A DNA stretch of 64,000 bases from Candidatus Nitrosotenuis chungbukensis (lineage in GTDB: Archaea > Thermoproteota > Nitrososphaeria > Nitrososphaerales > Nitrosopumilaceae). Where the stretch lies: contig NZ_AVSQ01000013.1 in NCBI RefSeq assembly GCF_000685395.1, forward strand, positions 62,001-126,000, in the 5' to 3' direction. Below the pieces are notes generated by a model, which saw only the letters and a list, made by a program, of their open reading frames with translations, did not search any database and was not told the origin of the DNA. Of the stretch, positions 9,305 to 17,977 are shown piece by piece. A program made the position numbers and the translations under genes. Within the stretch, counting starts at the first letter, position 1; every line of letters starts with the position of its first letter.

Positions 9305-9405
9305 TCGTTTGTCGCTTGCAAGCCAAAACTTGAGAAAAATTGTAAAATTTTCGAAATTGACCATACTGCTTTGTATTATATGCAAATTCTAATAATAAAA
9401 ATTAC

Positions 9406-9414
9406 ATTTATTAA
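9406..9414 (+). promoter_or_regulatory. TATA box of the Lrp-type gene
   Basis: ATTTATTAA lies 26-34 bases before the TTG start at 9440, in the 161-base divergent region shared with the rpl1 promoter. Confidence 0.55.
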
Positions 9415-9439
9415 CATCGAATCGACAATTTTGTAAACA

Positions 9440-9898
9440 TTGCATAAACTAGATGATTTGGATATGAAGCTCCTCTACGAATTGACCAAGGATGGAAGTA
9501 TTTCAGTTCCAAACCTTTCAAAAAAGATGGGAATCAATGCATCTGTCTTGTATAGCAGAATCAAAAGACTAACCAAAAAGAAGATCATCAAAAGATTCAC
9601 TGTCCTAGTTGATGAAGCGCAACTTGGCATTGCCGTGAAGGCGACAATAGGAATCAACAGGGATCCGAAACTAAAGGACGCAATTCACAAGCAATTGTTC
9701 CAAACTGCAGAAATCGTCTCGATCTCAGAAGTGACTGGAAGGTTTGACATCATGGTTGGAGTTCACGCAGAAAGCCTTGAACAACTACACACAATTGTCA
9801 TTGAAAAAATTGGTAAAATAGAGGGAATTCAAAGCACGGAAACTTTCGTTGAACTGCAAAAGACTGACAAAGAGCCTTCCTACCTGATTTCTAAATGA
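9440..9898 (+). CDS. Lrp/AsnC-family transcriptional regulator
   Basis: 152 residues. The N-terminal winged helix-turn-helix (DLDMKLLYELTKDGSISVPNLSKKMGINASVLYSRIKRLTKK) is followed by a ferredoxin-like RAM/AsnC effector domain (about residues 65-145, with VSEVTGRFDIMVGV). Such proteins form dimers to octamers and sense amino acids or other small ligands. The start is TTG. The gene is placed between rpl11 and rpl1, which are adjacent in many archaea, and is divergent from rpl1, so control of the rpl1 promoter or of its own promoter is possible. The ligand is unknown. Confidence 0.9.
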   Translation: MHKLDDLDMKLLYELTKDGSISVPNLSKKMGINASVLYSRIKRLTKKKIIKRFTVLVDEAQLGIAVKATIGINRDPKLKDAIHKQLFQTAEIVSISEVTGRFDIMVGVHAESLEQLHTIVIEKIGKIEGIQSTETFVELQKTDKEPSYLISK

Positions 9899-9899
9899 C

Positions 9900-10382
9900 T
9901 TAGCCTAATTGGCTGTCCCATTTTCCTGCATTTATCTCTGCAGTGAATTCTTTTGGAGTCTTGCCCTCGATTTTAATTCCTAGTGGGAGACAGGTTCCGA
10001 CAACTTCTTTTGCGACTGATTTTAGGGAGCTTGCGTATGATTTTTCAAGTTTTGCCTTTGCCACCTTGACGATGGACTCTACTTTGATATCTCCAACCCA
10101 AGTCGAGCCAGAAGTCCCTGAGCCTTTTTGAATTCCTGCCTCCTTTAGCAGTAATGCCGCAGCAGACGGAATTCCGACAATTACTTCCCATTTCTTTGTC
10201 TTGGTGTTGACGTTAACTGTTACTGGAACCTTCATTCCCTCAAAATCTTTAGTTTTATCGTTTATTGCCTGGATGATCTCCATGATGTTTACTCCAAGTG
10301 GGCCTAGTGCTGGACCTAATGGCGGGCCTGCAGAAGCTTGTCCGCCAGTTACTAGTGCAGAAACAGATTGAGTATCAGACAT
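9900..10382 (-). CDS. rpl11: ribosomal protein L11
   Basis: 160 residues. The N-terminal block GGQASAGPPLGPALGPLGVN is the L11 signature, and the C-terminal RNA-binding domain has the usual EAGIQKGSGT segment. L11 forms the GTPase-associated centre with 23S rRNA. It is last in the leftward secE-spt5-rpl11 operon, and its stop abuts the convergent Lrp gene with one base between them. Confidence 0.96.
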   Translation of the reverse strand: MSDTQSVSALVTGGQASAGPPLGPALGPLGVNIMEIIQAINDKTKDFEGMKVPVTVNVNTKTKKWEVIVGIPSAAALLLKEAGIQKGSGTSGSTWVGDIKVESIVKVAKAKLEKSYASSLKSVAKEVVGTCLPLGIKIEGKTPKEFTAEINAGKWDSQLG

Positions 10383-10418
10383 ATTTTCATCTTTTTTTGA
10401 GTGAAGATTTAATCCTTC

Positions 10419-10880
10419 CTAAGCCGTGGATATCTTGAGATAGTTGCTATCGACTGTGACTGGCAATTGGTATGGTGCATCTAATAGAATGACTGTTGCT
10501 TCCTGCTTTTCATTGTCTACCCTTGTTACTGTTGCCTTCATTCCCTTGAATGGCCCTCCAATAATTTCGACAACGTTGTCTATTGCTAGCTGTGCCGCAC
10601 TTGTCCTAGTTACCAAATAACCTTCGATATCTTTGAATTCTAACTCCCCCCTGAGCTGGCCGCGGATGTGCCTGATTCCCTGTAGGGCATCAAAAGCAGC
10701 GTTTGCGTCTTTTGCCTCAATTACGACATAGCCCTTTAGATTATCAACTAGTAAAACTGAAAGAACGTTAATCTTGTTTGTCTTTATCTTGTTCTGTAGC
10801 AAGTTCATTACTACTTTTTCCTGACCTCCTGTGGTTCTGACTGCAAAAAGATGCGATTTAATTTCTTGTGACAATTCCAT
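10419..10880 (-). CDS. spt5: transcription elongation factor Spt5 (NusG)
   Basis: 153 residues: an N-terminal NGN domain (FAVRTTGGQEKVVMNLL...) and a C-terminal KOW domain (about residues 95-140, VEIIGGPFKGMKATVTRVD). It binds the RNA polymerase clamp with Spt4 to raise processivity and may link to the ribosome. The start codon directly follows the secE stop, with no gap between 10881 and 10880. Confidence 0.94.
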   Translation of the reverse strand: MELSQEIKSHLFAVRTTGGQEKVVMNLLQNKIKTNKINVLSVLLVDNLKGYVVIEAKDANAAFDALQGIRHIRGQLRGELEFKDIEGYLVTRTSAAQLAIDNVVEIIGGPFKGMKATVTRVDNEKQEATVILLDAPYQLPVTVDSNYLKISTA

Positions 10881-11051
10881 CTATCCGAATCTAAACACAG
10901 CAAAAACAAACTGAATTATAAATCCAATCGTCCCAATGGCAGCTATTCCTAAAAGAACCAGTCTCAAATGTTGCATATAGTCCTCTTTGTCTGACTTTTT
11001 GGCAAGTTTCATCGTGTTTGCCATGTTCTTGAAGGTACTTACTAGATCCAT
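10881..11051 (-). CDS. secE: protein translocase subunit SecE (Sec61 gamma)
   Basis: 56 residues. An amphipathic, charged N-terminal helix (MDLVSTFKNMANTMKLAKKSDKEDY) is followed by one membrane span (about residues 31-53, LVLLGIAAIGTIGFIIQFVF). This is the architecture of archaeal SecE/Sec61-gamma, the clamp around SecY. Its position as first gene before spt5-rpl11 is the conserved bacterial/archaeal order and supports the call. It is divergent from the DTD2 gene across 39 bases. Confidence 0.92.
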   Translation of the reverse strand: MDLVSTFKNMANTMKLAKKSDKEDYMQHLRLVLLGIAAIGTIGFIIQFVFAVFRFG

Positions 11052-11090
11052 CGCTGGAAGTTAATAAAGTGGCCTTATATCTTTTAGGTC

Positions 11091-11864
11091 GTGGAACTGC
11101 TAGTTGCGTACGAACAAGACCCGGCTGGCCATAACATGGCAAAATTCATCTCAAAACGGATGAAAAAAGATGGTGACATTTACCGGGGAAAAAATTTTGA
11201 TCTAGTAATTATTCCAACCCCTGCTATTTCTGCAGACTGGCTTGAGGAAAAATATCATTATGATGGATTCGTATTTCTGTCAAAACATGCAGCGCAGTCT
11301 GGAGAACTTGCCCTGACGTGCCACAGCACCGGAAACTTTGACGCGGCACAGTTTGGCGGAAATAACAGGCAAGTCGCAGTTCCGCACCCACACCTGCAAA
11401 AATCCTACCTGCAAACGTTATGGAAAAATAAAGATGCTTTTTCTGAATTTCAAATCACAATAGAGGCCACCCATCATGGGCCTACCGCTTTGAACAAGCC
11501 TGCGATATTTATCGAGATTGGAACCACCGAAAAACAGTGGACAGATGAGTCCCTTTGCAACTCTGTCGCAAACCTGGTGCTGCAAACCCTGTCTGGGCCA
11601 ATTGCGACTAATCCTGTGGCAATATGTTTTGGCGGCACCCACTACCCTGAAAAATTCACAAAAGAGCTCATCGAAGGAAAGCATGCCCTGGGGACCGTGA
11701 TTCCAAAGCACGCACTTGAATTTCTAGACGAGTCTCTCTTTTCTCATATTTTAGATCGAAACAGAGCAAAAACCGCACTGCTAGATTGGGGAGGGTTAGG
11801 ATCACACAAACAAAAGGTAATCGATTTAATCCGGGATGCCGATATGGAAATGATAAAACTTTGA
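11091..11864 (+). CDS. dtdA: D-aminoacyl-tRNA deacylase, archaeal/plant type (DTD2)
   Basis: 257 residues. It hydrolyses D-aminoacyl-tRNA, freeing tRNA charged with the wrong amino-acid enantiomer. The family signatures are the SxHxA-like segment (FLSKHAAQSG), the THHGPT motif near residue 125 and the late FGGTHYPEKFT block, all fitting the GEK1/DTD2 fold rather than bacterial DTD. GTG start. The alkyltransferase gene begins inside its last codons, so the two are co-transcribed. Confidence 0.92.
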   Translation: MELLVAYEQDPAGHNMAKFISKRMKKDGDIYRGKNFDLVIIPTPAISADWLEEKYHYDGFVFLSKHAAQSGELALTCHSTGNFDAAQFGGNNRQVAVPHPHLQKSYLQTLWKNKDAFSEFQITIEATHHGPTALNKPAIFIEIGTTEKQWTDESLCNSVANLVLQTLSGPIATNPVAICFGGTHYPEKFTKELIEGKHALGTVIPKHALEFLDESLFSHILDRNRAKTALLDWGGLGSHKQKVIDLIRDADMEMIKL

Positions 11865-12163
11865 ATGATCTGGAACGTAGGGTTTATCGAAAGTTGCTCA
11901 TGGTGCCAAAAGGGAAAGTTACTACGTATGGTGATCTTGCAAAGGCAATCCATCTGCCAAATGGTCAGCGAGTAATCGGCAGAATTATGAACAAAAACCC
12001 ATTTCCAGTAATCATTCCATGTCACCGTGTTGTCAAGTCTGATGGAAAAATTGGCGGCTATTTCTACGGCGAAGATGTAAAGACCAACATGCTCTCAAAA
12101 GAAGGAATCTCAGTTAAGAGTGGAAAAATTCAAAATTGGGAAAAAACTGTTTTCCGATTCTAA
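11861..12163 (+). CDS. ogt: methylated-DNA-[protein]-cysteine S-methyltransferase, short form
   Basis: 100 residues, covering only the DNA-binding/active-site domain. The acceptor motif PCHRV is intact, so it can take the alkyl group from O6-alkylguanine and is not an alkyltransferase-like protein with a replaced Cys. The upstream VYRKLLMVPKGKVTTYGDLAKAI and GGYFYG segments are typical. I chose the TTG at 11861, which overlaps the dtdA stop as TTGA. The frame is open 75 bases further upstream, but that stretch lies inside dtdA and has no family match. Confidence 0.9.
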   Translation: MNDLERRVYRKLLMVPKGKVTTYGDLAKAIHLPNGQRVIGRIMNKNPFPVIIPCHRVVKSDGKIGGYFYGEDVKTNMLSKEGISVKSGKIQNWEKTVFRF

Positions 12164-12615
12164 TCTTTGCGTCTTGCCTTTATTTCCTCAATTAGGCCTC
12201 TTAGGTGAGCAGTATCTTTTACTGTGTTTCCGCCTACCTTTCTGTAGAGTTCCCAGAATTCCGGATTTGTGATATCTTTTCTGTCTTTTGCTACCTTGAG
12301 TCTATATCGTAATGCGCGTGTTCTTTTTACATAGACTTCTTTCTTTCCGACACGAGCTCCCTTCCTTCCTTTCTTTGAACCAGTGGTAGCTCCCCTTTTG
12401 GACTTTTGTGATTTCTTGAACTTTGATCTTCCACGAGATGTTCCCTTTGCTGGTTTGATTGTAATTGTGCCTGCAGTTATGAGACTTCTAATGTTCTCAC
12501 GAGTGATGGCATCTGCAATATCGTCTGATCTCTCAGTATCAAATTTAATTCTGTCAAGGCCTACTCCAACGACTCGAGATACGAGGCGCTTTTTAGCTCT
12601 AAGATTTACTACCAC
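12160..12615 (-). CDS. rpl19e: ribosomal protein L19e
   Basis: 151 residues, very basic. The N-terminus (VVNLRAKKRLVSRVVGVG...) and the middle SRGRSKFKKSQKSKRG segment are typical of L19e, an archaeal/eukaryotic large-subunit protein. GTG start, overlapping the end of rpl32e by 17 bases. Its stop overlaps the convergent alkyltransferase stop by four bases. Confidence 0.94.
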   Translation of the reverse strand: MVVNLRAKKRLVSRVVGVGLDRIKFDTERSDDIADAITRENIRSLITAGTITIKPAKGTSRGRSKFKKSQKSKRGATTGSKKGRKGARVGKKEVYVKRTRALRYRLKVAKDRKDITNPEFWELYRKVGGNTVKDTAHLRGLIEEIKARRKD

Positions 12616-13006
12616 TAGTCCTCACCCTCGCATTGAAAACCTTGAATTTCTTTTCCATTGCTTTTTTAACTATTTCCAATCTCTTCTTTGTTCCAACACC
12701 GTGGCCAATTCTTACGCCGTCTGTCTTTGGGTTTAGTTTCTCTAAATCAGCAACATTGTGAACTAAATTATCTGTAAATCCTGATGGGTGCAAACCCTTT
12801 GCTATTTTTGGACCGCCATATCCTACCTTGACTAATCCTGGTCGACCTCTGAACTTTTGTTTTCTCTGGTGGTTGTCTATTCCCTTTGGTTTTCTCCAAG
12901 CTAGTCCGACTCTTACATATCTCCAACTTTCTTGTCTCACAAAGTCTGGCCTGTGCTCTGCAATTGTTTTTCTTAATGCCAGTTCTTCTTTATTGATGGT
13001 CAACAT
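12599..13006 (-). CDS. rpl32e: ribosomal protein L32e
   Basis: 135 residues, basic. The signatures FVRQESWRYVRVG, WRKPKG and KVGYGGPK identify L32e. It is first in a leftward rpl32e-rpl19e pair. In many archaea these two directly precede rpl18 in the spc operon. Here rpl18 is about 7.7 kb away on the other strand. A TTTATT-rich box lies about 25 bases before the ATG on the minus strand. Confidence 0.94.
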   Translation of the reverse strand: MLTINKEELALRKTIAEHRPDFVRQESWRYVRVGLAWRKPKGIDNHQRKQKFRGRPGLVKVGYGGPKIAKGLHPSGFTDNLVHNVADLEKLNPKTDGVRIGHGVGTKKRLEIVKKAMEKKFKVFNARVRTSGSKS

Positions 13007-13146
13007 ACGGACTCTTAGATTTTACAATAAATAGGTTACTTGTGCAAATTTTCGCATAAAAAGTAAGAGATAATAATGAATCTGCAACCGGATCGAATAT
13101 TTGACGTTCATGCCTGCGTTTCTTGAAATTGGGTTGATAAACAAAC

Positions 13147-14748
13147 ATGACTGATCCTAAATCGACCATTACTACCAAATTTGTCTCTCAGATAGACGCA
13201 TTTGGTATAAAACCGTCAAAAATTCACCGAAACCTCTCGCCTGAAAATCTAGTCGAAATGGCCGTGCAAAAAAACGAAGGCATACTTACCACCACTGGCT
13301 CGCTTGCAGTAAAGACTGGCAAATACACGGGAAGGTCACCTGACGACCGCTATATTGTAGATGACGACGAAACCCACGACACTATTGACTGGGGGAAAGT
13401 TAACCATCCAATACCGCTTGATAGATTTGATAAGATTTTCAACAAGATGAAAAAGTTTGTCGAGGGAAAGGAGCTCTTTGTATTTGATGGATTTGTAGGC
13501 GCGGACACTGAAAATCGCCTTGCCATTCGCGTAATCAATGATCACTCTTGGCAGAGTCTTTTTGCAAGGCAATTGTTTGTAAGGCCGTCTGCGGCGGAGC
13601 TTGAAAACCACGAACCTGAATTTACAGTTCTATGCATAAATGACTTTGAGGCTATACCCGAAGTGGACGGAACTGGATCAAATGTTTTCATACTGATCAA
13701 TCTGACAAAAAAACTTGTTTTGATTGGCTCTACAAGCTATGCCGGTGAGATGAAAAAATCCATGTTCTCTGTCATGAATTACCTTCTCCCAAAACGAGGG
13801 ATTTTTCCAATGCACTGTTCTGCAAACATTGGCAAAAGCGGAGACACTGCACTGTTCTTTGGTCTTTCTGGGACTGGCAAGACCTCGCTTTCTGCAGATC
13901 CAAACCGAATGCTAATTGGCGATGATGAGCACGGTTGGTCAGATAATGGTGTTTTTAATTTTGAAGGCGGTTGTTATGCAAAATGCATCAACCTAAACCA
14001 AGAAGCAGAACCGCAAATCTGGAACGCGATAAGATCCGGCGCCGTATTAGAAAACGTGGTAATTGACAAACAAACACTCAAGCCGAACTTTGATGATGGC
14101 TCACTTACAGAAAACACCAGGGCCGCATATCCGCTTGAGTATATTCCGACGGCAGTCTTTCCAAGTGTTGGCGGACATCCAAAGGTAATCGTGTTTTTGA
14201 CAGCGGACGCGCTTGGGGTGTTGCCTCCGCTCTCAAAGCTAACAAAGGAAGGCGCCATGTATCATTTTATGTCTGGTTATACAAGCAAGTTGGCAGGAAC
14301 AGAAAGGGGGATAAAAGAACCAAAAGCTACATTCTCAGAGTGCTTTGGCGCTCCATTCATGCCTAGGCCTGCAGAAGTTTATGCCAAACTATTGGGAGAA
14401 AAGATAAGCAATCACAAGACTGTGGTCTATCTGATTAACACCGGGTGGTCAGGCGGACCATACGGAGTTGGCAAGAGAATCAGCATCAAGTACAGTAGGG
14501 CGATGGTCACGGCAGCTCTTACTGGGGCACTTGATATCGTAAAATACAGACACGATCCTCTCTTTAATGTGGATGTTCCTACCGAATGTCCCGGCGTTCC
14601 GTCCGAAGTCTTGGATCCAAAAACCACGTGGCAAGACAAAGACGCATACGAACTTTCTGCAAAAAAACTGGCTCAGATGTTTGCAGACAACTTTAACAAG
14701 TTCAAAAATGTGGCCCCAGAAATAATAAACGCAGGGACAAAACCGTAA
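13147..14748 (+). CDS. pckA: phosphoenolpyruvate carboxykinase (ATP)
   Basis: 533 residues. It converts oxaloacetate + ATP to PEP + CO2 (the gluconeogenic entry step) in the cytoplasm. The kinase-1a loop GLSGTGKTSLSADP lies near residue 238, followed by the IGDDEHGW metal-binding motif; the earlier TGRSPDDRYIV is the substrate site. These mark the ATP-dependent type. In an autotroph this enzyme links C4 products of carbon fixation to sugar synthesis. Single gene with its own upstream region; it converges on the protease gene with no gap. Confidence 0.96.
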   Translation: MTDPKSTITTKFVSQIDAFGIKPSKIHRNLSPENLVEMAVQKNEGILTTTGSLAVKTGKYTGRSPDDRYIVDDDETHDTIDWGKVNHPIPLDRFDKIFNKMKKFVEGKELFVFDGFVGADTENRLAIRVINDHSWQSLFARQLFVRPSAAELENHEPEFTVLCINDFEAIPEVDGTGSNVFILINLTKKLVLIGSTSYAGEMKKSMFSVMNYLLPKRGIFPMHCSANIGKSGDTALFFGLSGTGKTSLSADPNRMLIGDDEHGWSDNGVFNFEGGCYAKCINLNQEAEPQIWNAIRSGAVLENVVIDKQTLKPNFDDGSLTENTRAAYPLEYIPTAVFPSVGGHPKVIVFLTADALGVLPPLSKLTKEGAMYHFMSGYTSKLAGTERGIKEPKATFSECFGAPFMPRPAEVYAKLLGEKISNHKTVVYLINTGWSGGPYGVGKRISIKYSRAMVTAALTGALDIVKYRHDPLFNVDVPTECPGVPSEVLDPKTTWQDKDAYELSAKKLAQMFADNFNKFKNVAPEIINAGTKP

Positions 14749-16785
14749 TTACTTCTTTTTAATTATTATTCCGACTGCTGCAATTATTGCCATGATCCCA
14801 AATATGATTAGTATCTGTCTTTGGGGTATTCCGATTGCACTAAAGTCGATCTGATCTTTTGCAGACGACTCTACAAGTATGGTGTTGTACACGTTGACCG
14901 TATTGTTTCCGTCTTTGACGTTTGCCTCAATCCAATATTGCCCTATTTCGTGGATTAAAACAGGATCGCTTTTTGTTGGCGTTATGGATGCAGTGCTTAC
15001 TAGATTAGAATCATCGTTATACACTGAGATTTTTGCATAAGACCAAGTGTCATTTGAATAAACTCTAAAGTTTAATTTTCCGTTATCGTTAACTGCATCA
15101 ACTGAACTTGTCGATACTCTTACCAACACTGGAATGTGATGTTTTGTCGTTCCGTCATCTAGCGTGATCATTCCTTGATACTCACTTGGAATCTCCCTTA
15201 CAAGATTGGAGGTGATGTAAAGATGGTTGCCGTCAAGGAAATGTTCAAAATTCACCGCATCTCCGTTCAATTTGAAATCCACGTTTACTTTTGGGGATTC
15301 ATGGTTGATTGTTTTTAGCTGCAACGTGGCAGTCTGTGTTTTGATGTGTGGCGACAAATCAAAGATGACCTGGTATGGCGTTATGATTAGATTTGCATTA
15401 AACGCCTTTGTTATATTCAGTCTGCCGACTCCGCTTATTTCAAGTGGAAACGGCGTTTCATAGGTATCTGATATTGGATCTGCCGTAGTTGAAATTATGG
15501 AGTTGATCTCATGCGGGGTCAATTCTGGGTTTTTTTGCAATAAAATGGCAACCGCGCCTGAAACGTGGGGGGCTGCAAAACTCGTCCCGCTTGTCAGATT
15601 ATAATTGCCGTTAATCGAGGTCGCATTCACAAAAACCCCTGGCGCTACCAAGTTTGGCTTTATGTAAAAGGGAGAAACAGGACCACGCGAGCTAAAAAAT
15701 GAAACAAAGTCTGGATGATAAAATGCGTTGAGCGTACCTATTGTCTTGTTCTGTATTCTGTTTTTCAAAGACAACCCATCTTCTCTTGACATGGATACTG
15801 CAGGAATTGTTGACTCGTAATCTGGGCCTGTAAGCTTGTGGTTTAATTCCCCGAGAAATATTCCCTGCTCGTTGTTGTATACTATTATGGCTTTTGCACC
15901 CGCACTTGAGGCGTTTTTTTCCTTGTCTGAAAAATAGACAAGCTCATCTTTTTTATCGCTGCCTCTTTCAACTAGCAGGATCTTTCCCCTTGCATCAACC
16001 CCGATGAGGTCTTCGGCTCTTCCGTATTTGCCAAAGACGATTTCAGCTACAACTGGTTCACTTGTCGGTTTAATCCCGGCCATTGGCAAAACCTGTAAAC
16101 GTTCGCCGTTGATTTGGAGTGTTGCGACAAGACTGGATGTGATGTTGTTGTATGTGGCGCCGACCGTAATTGTGTTGGGATCCTTCCCCGGGCTGCCTAT
16201 GGTGCTTGGGTCAGGCCCATTGTTTCCAGCTGCTGTCACTATCACGATTCCTTTTTTTACTGCATAATTGATCGCCTCGTCAATTCTTTCATTTGTTCTG
16301 TTGACTCCAAGACTGATGTTGATCACGTTTGCACCGTCTGCTACTGCCCGATGTATTGCCTTTATGATGAGATCTGATGACACTCCCTCACCAGTATCTG
16401 AAACCCGATAAGCCAGAATCTTTGCAGACGGTGCGATTCCTTTTAGACTTCCATTTGCGGCAATTATGCCGGCAACCTCAGTTCCGTGCCCGTTTGTGTC
16501 GTTTGGGGAATCGTCGTTTTCGATAAAGTCGTATCCGCCTACTACCTTGCCAGACGGACCAAACCCAAAAAGATCAGGATGACTGTAATCCACACCCGTG
16601 TCGATTACTGCGACCTTTATCCCATTTCCATTGAAACCAAGATCGTGGGGATAGTCTGCACCGACGTATTTGCCGCTCTTGTCGAGAAGAATTTCTAATG
16701 TTATGTCTGACTGTATTTTTTGGGAGCTCAAAATAACGCCAAACAAAATGACAAATGCGAAAAAAATTATCTTTTGACGTTTCAC
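14749..16785 (-). CDS. secreted, membrane-anchored subtilisin-like serine protease (S8)
   Basis: 678 residues. A signal peptide is clear (about residues 1-26, with a KRQK start and a long hydrophobic core). The catalytic triad can be read as Asp62 (VIDTGVDYSHP), His100 (NGHGTEVAG) and Ser402 (SGTSFAAPHVSGA). A PA-type insertion probably fills about residues 225-345 (VGVDARGKILLVERG...AGAKAIIVYNN). A beta-rich C-terminal region leads to a final membrane span (QILIIFGIMAIIAAVGIII) and KKK, so the protease should face outward while tethered to the membrane. No propeptide domain is obvious. Target unknown. Confidence 0.92.
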   Translation of the reverse strand: MKRQKIIFFAFVILFGVILSSQKIQSDITLEILLDKSGKYVGADYPHDLGFNGNGIKVAVIDTGVDYSHPDLFGFGPSGKVVGGYDFIENDDSPNDTNGHGTEVAGIIAANGSLKGIAPSAKILAYRVSDTGEGVSSDLIIKAIHRAVADGANVINISLGVNRTNERIDEAINYAVKKGIVIVTAAGNNGPDPSTIGSPGKDPNTITVGATYNNITSSLVATLQINGERLQVLPMAGIKPTSEPVVAEIVFGKYGRAEDLIGVDARGKILLVERGSDKKDELVYFSDKEKNASSAGAKAIIVYNNEQGIFLGELNHKLTGPDYESTIPAVSMSREDGLSLKNRIQNKTIGTLNAFYHPDFVSFFSSRGPVSPFYIKPNLVAPGVFVNATSINGNYNLTSGTSFAAPHVSGAVAILLQKNPELTPHEINSIISTTADPISDTYETPFPLEISGVGRLNITKAFNANLIITPYQVIFDLSPHIKTQTATLQLKTINHESPKVNVDFKLNGDAVNFEHFLDGNHLYITSNLVREIPSEYQGMITLDDGTTKHHIPVLVRVSTSSVDAVNDNGKLNFRVYSNDTWSYAKISVYNDDSNLVSTASITPTKSDPVLIHEIGQYWIEANVKDGNNTVNVYNTILVESSAKDQIDFSAIGIPQRQILIIFGIMAIIAAVGIIIKKK

Positions 16786-16855
16786 GGTTTATCCTTTTCC
16801 TCAGAGAATAAAATTCATGCTTGGATTTTATTTCTGATGGTAGGCAAGACAAATC

Positions 16856-16865
16856 ATTAAATTAT
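16856..16865 (+). promoter_or_regulatory. TATA box of sod
   Basis: ATTAAATTAT lies 21-30 bases before the sod ATG (16886), consistent with a leaderless message. Confidence 0.6.
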
Positions 16866-16885
16866 GAACACCTGGTTAATACGTC

Positions 16886-17506
16886 ATGGGAAAATTCACA
16901 CTTCCTGAAGTACCATATGCCTATGATGCGTTAGAACCACACATCGATGCAAAAACAATGGAAATCCATCACACAAAACATCATCAAGCTTACACCAATG
17001 GCCTAAACGATGCCTGGGACAAGCTTGGTTCTGATTTGCAACAAAAGGATCTCCTAGACGTTCTTGCAAACATAAACCAAGTGCCAGAAGCAGTACGTGG
17101 CGCAATCAACTTCCACGGTGGAGGATATGACAATCATAAGCTGTTTTGGAATAACATGAAACCAAATGGCGGCGGCAAACCTGGCGGATCAGTTGCAGAT
17201 GCAATCAACAAAACATTTGCCAGTTTTGATTCCTTCAAGGAACAATTTTCGACAAAAACCACGGGAGTTCAAGGAAGCGGTTGGGGCTGGCTCGTATTCA
17301 ATCCAAAATCAAACAGTGTTGAATACAAATCAATGCCAAACCAAACGAGTCCGAGAACCGAAGGACTGGTTCCATTGCTTGGTCTTGATGTTTGGGAACA
17401 CGCATACTATCTCAAATATCAAAACAAAAGAGCAGACTATGTTACAGCATGGTGGAACGTCGTAAATTGGGATGAAGTAGAAAAGCGTTATTCCAAAGCT
17501 AAATAA
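16886..17506 (+). CDS. sod: superoxide dismutase, Fe/Mn family
   Basis: 206 residues. It converts superoxide to O2 and H2O2. Metal ligands can be placed at the first His of MEIHHTKHH, at His in the NHKLFWNNM segment, and at the Asp/His pair of LLGLDVWEHAYYLKY. The C-terminal domain is complete. There is no signal peptide, so it is cytoplasmic. Fe versus Mn cannot be decided from sequence alone. Single gene with a strong TATA box. Confidence 0.96.
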   Translation: MGKFTLPEVPYAYDALEPHIDAKTMEIHHTKHHQAYTNGLNDAWDKLGSDLQQKDLLDVLANINQVPEAVRGAINFHGGGYDNHKLFWNNMKPNGGGKPGGSVADAINKTFASFDSFKEQFSTKTTGVQGSGWGWLVFNPKSNSVEYKSMPNQTSPRTEGLVPLLGLDVWEHAYYLKYQNKRADYVTAWWNVVNWDEVEKRYSKAK

Positions 17507-17525
17507 TTCTATCTTCTTTTTTTGT

Positions 17526-17918
17526 TCATTCTTCCATCCAGATGTTGTCGATCTTTTTCCTAGTTCCTATTGCGAATGCTATGCCCTCCCAAGGATTTGA
17601 GAATTTGTTGTAAAATCGGTGTGGGACTTTGGGCGGGATGAAAATCATTGTGTTTGGGAGAATCGTTTTTGTTTTTTGTCCAACTGTTACAACACATTTT
17701 CCGCTAAGAGAATAAACTAGTACGTACTCGTTTTTGTGAATGTGCATCTGATGCACGTCCCCCGATTCGATTCGTGCCTCAAGTCCAACTATTCGGCTCC
17801 CCCTGATTTTCTCATTTAGAATTAACTTGATCTTCAGTCTGTCTGTAGGATGATCCTTGTATGGGTGAACCCATTTTGTTTTTGACTTGACAAATAATCC
17901 ATTTTTCTTTGAAATCAT
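17526..17918 (-). CDS. cupin-domain protein
   Basis: 130 residues forming one small beta barrel. The first cupin motif is HQMHIHKNEYVLVYSLSG (two His and a Glu as metal ligands), and the second is FIPPKVPHRFYNK with the fourth His. The pattern suggests a metal-binding cupin, either enzymatic or a small sensor/isomerase. The substrate cannot be told from the sequence. It converges with sod (19-base gap) and is divergent from pfdA. Confidence 0.8.
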   Translation of the reverse strand: MISKKNGLFVKSKTKWVHPYKDHPTDRLKIKLILNEKIRGSRIVGLEARIESGDVHQMHIHKNEYVLVYSLSGKCVVTVGQKTKTILPNTMIFIPPKVPHRFYNKFSNPWEGIAFAIGTRKKIDNIWMEE

Positions 17919-17977
17919 TTGTATCGGAGTTCATCCAATAAATGCATTTATAGGCATCTGAACTGATTTTTTTGTAA

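Noticed and set aside
9279-9326. Longer N-terminus for rpl1
   Set aside because: The extra 16 residues cover the TATA box and do not fit the L1 family start.
11786-11860. Longer N-terminus for the alkyltransferase inside dtdA
   Set aside because: The segment is Arg/Gly-rich shadow of dtdA with no family match. The TTG at 11861 gives a clean TTGA overlap.
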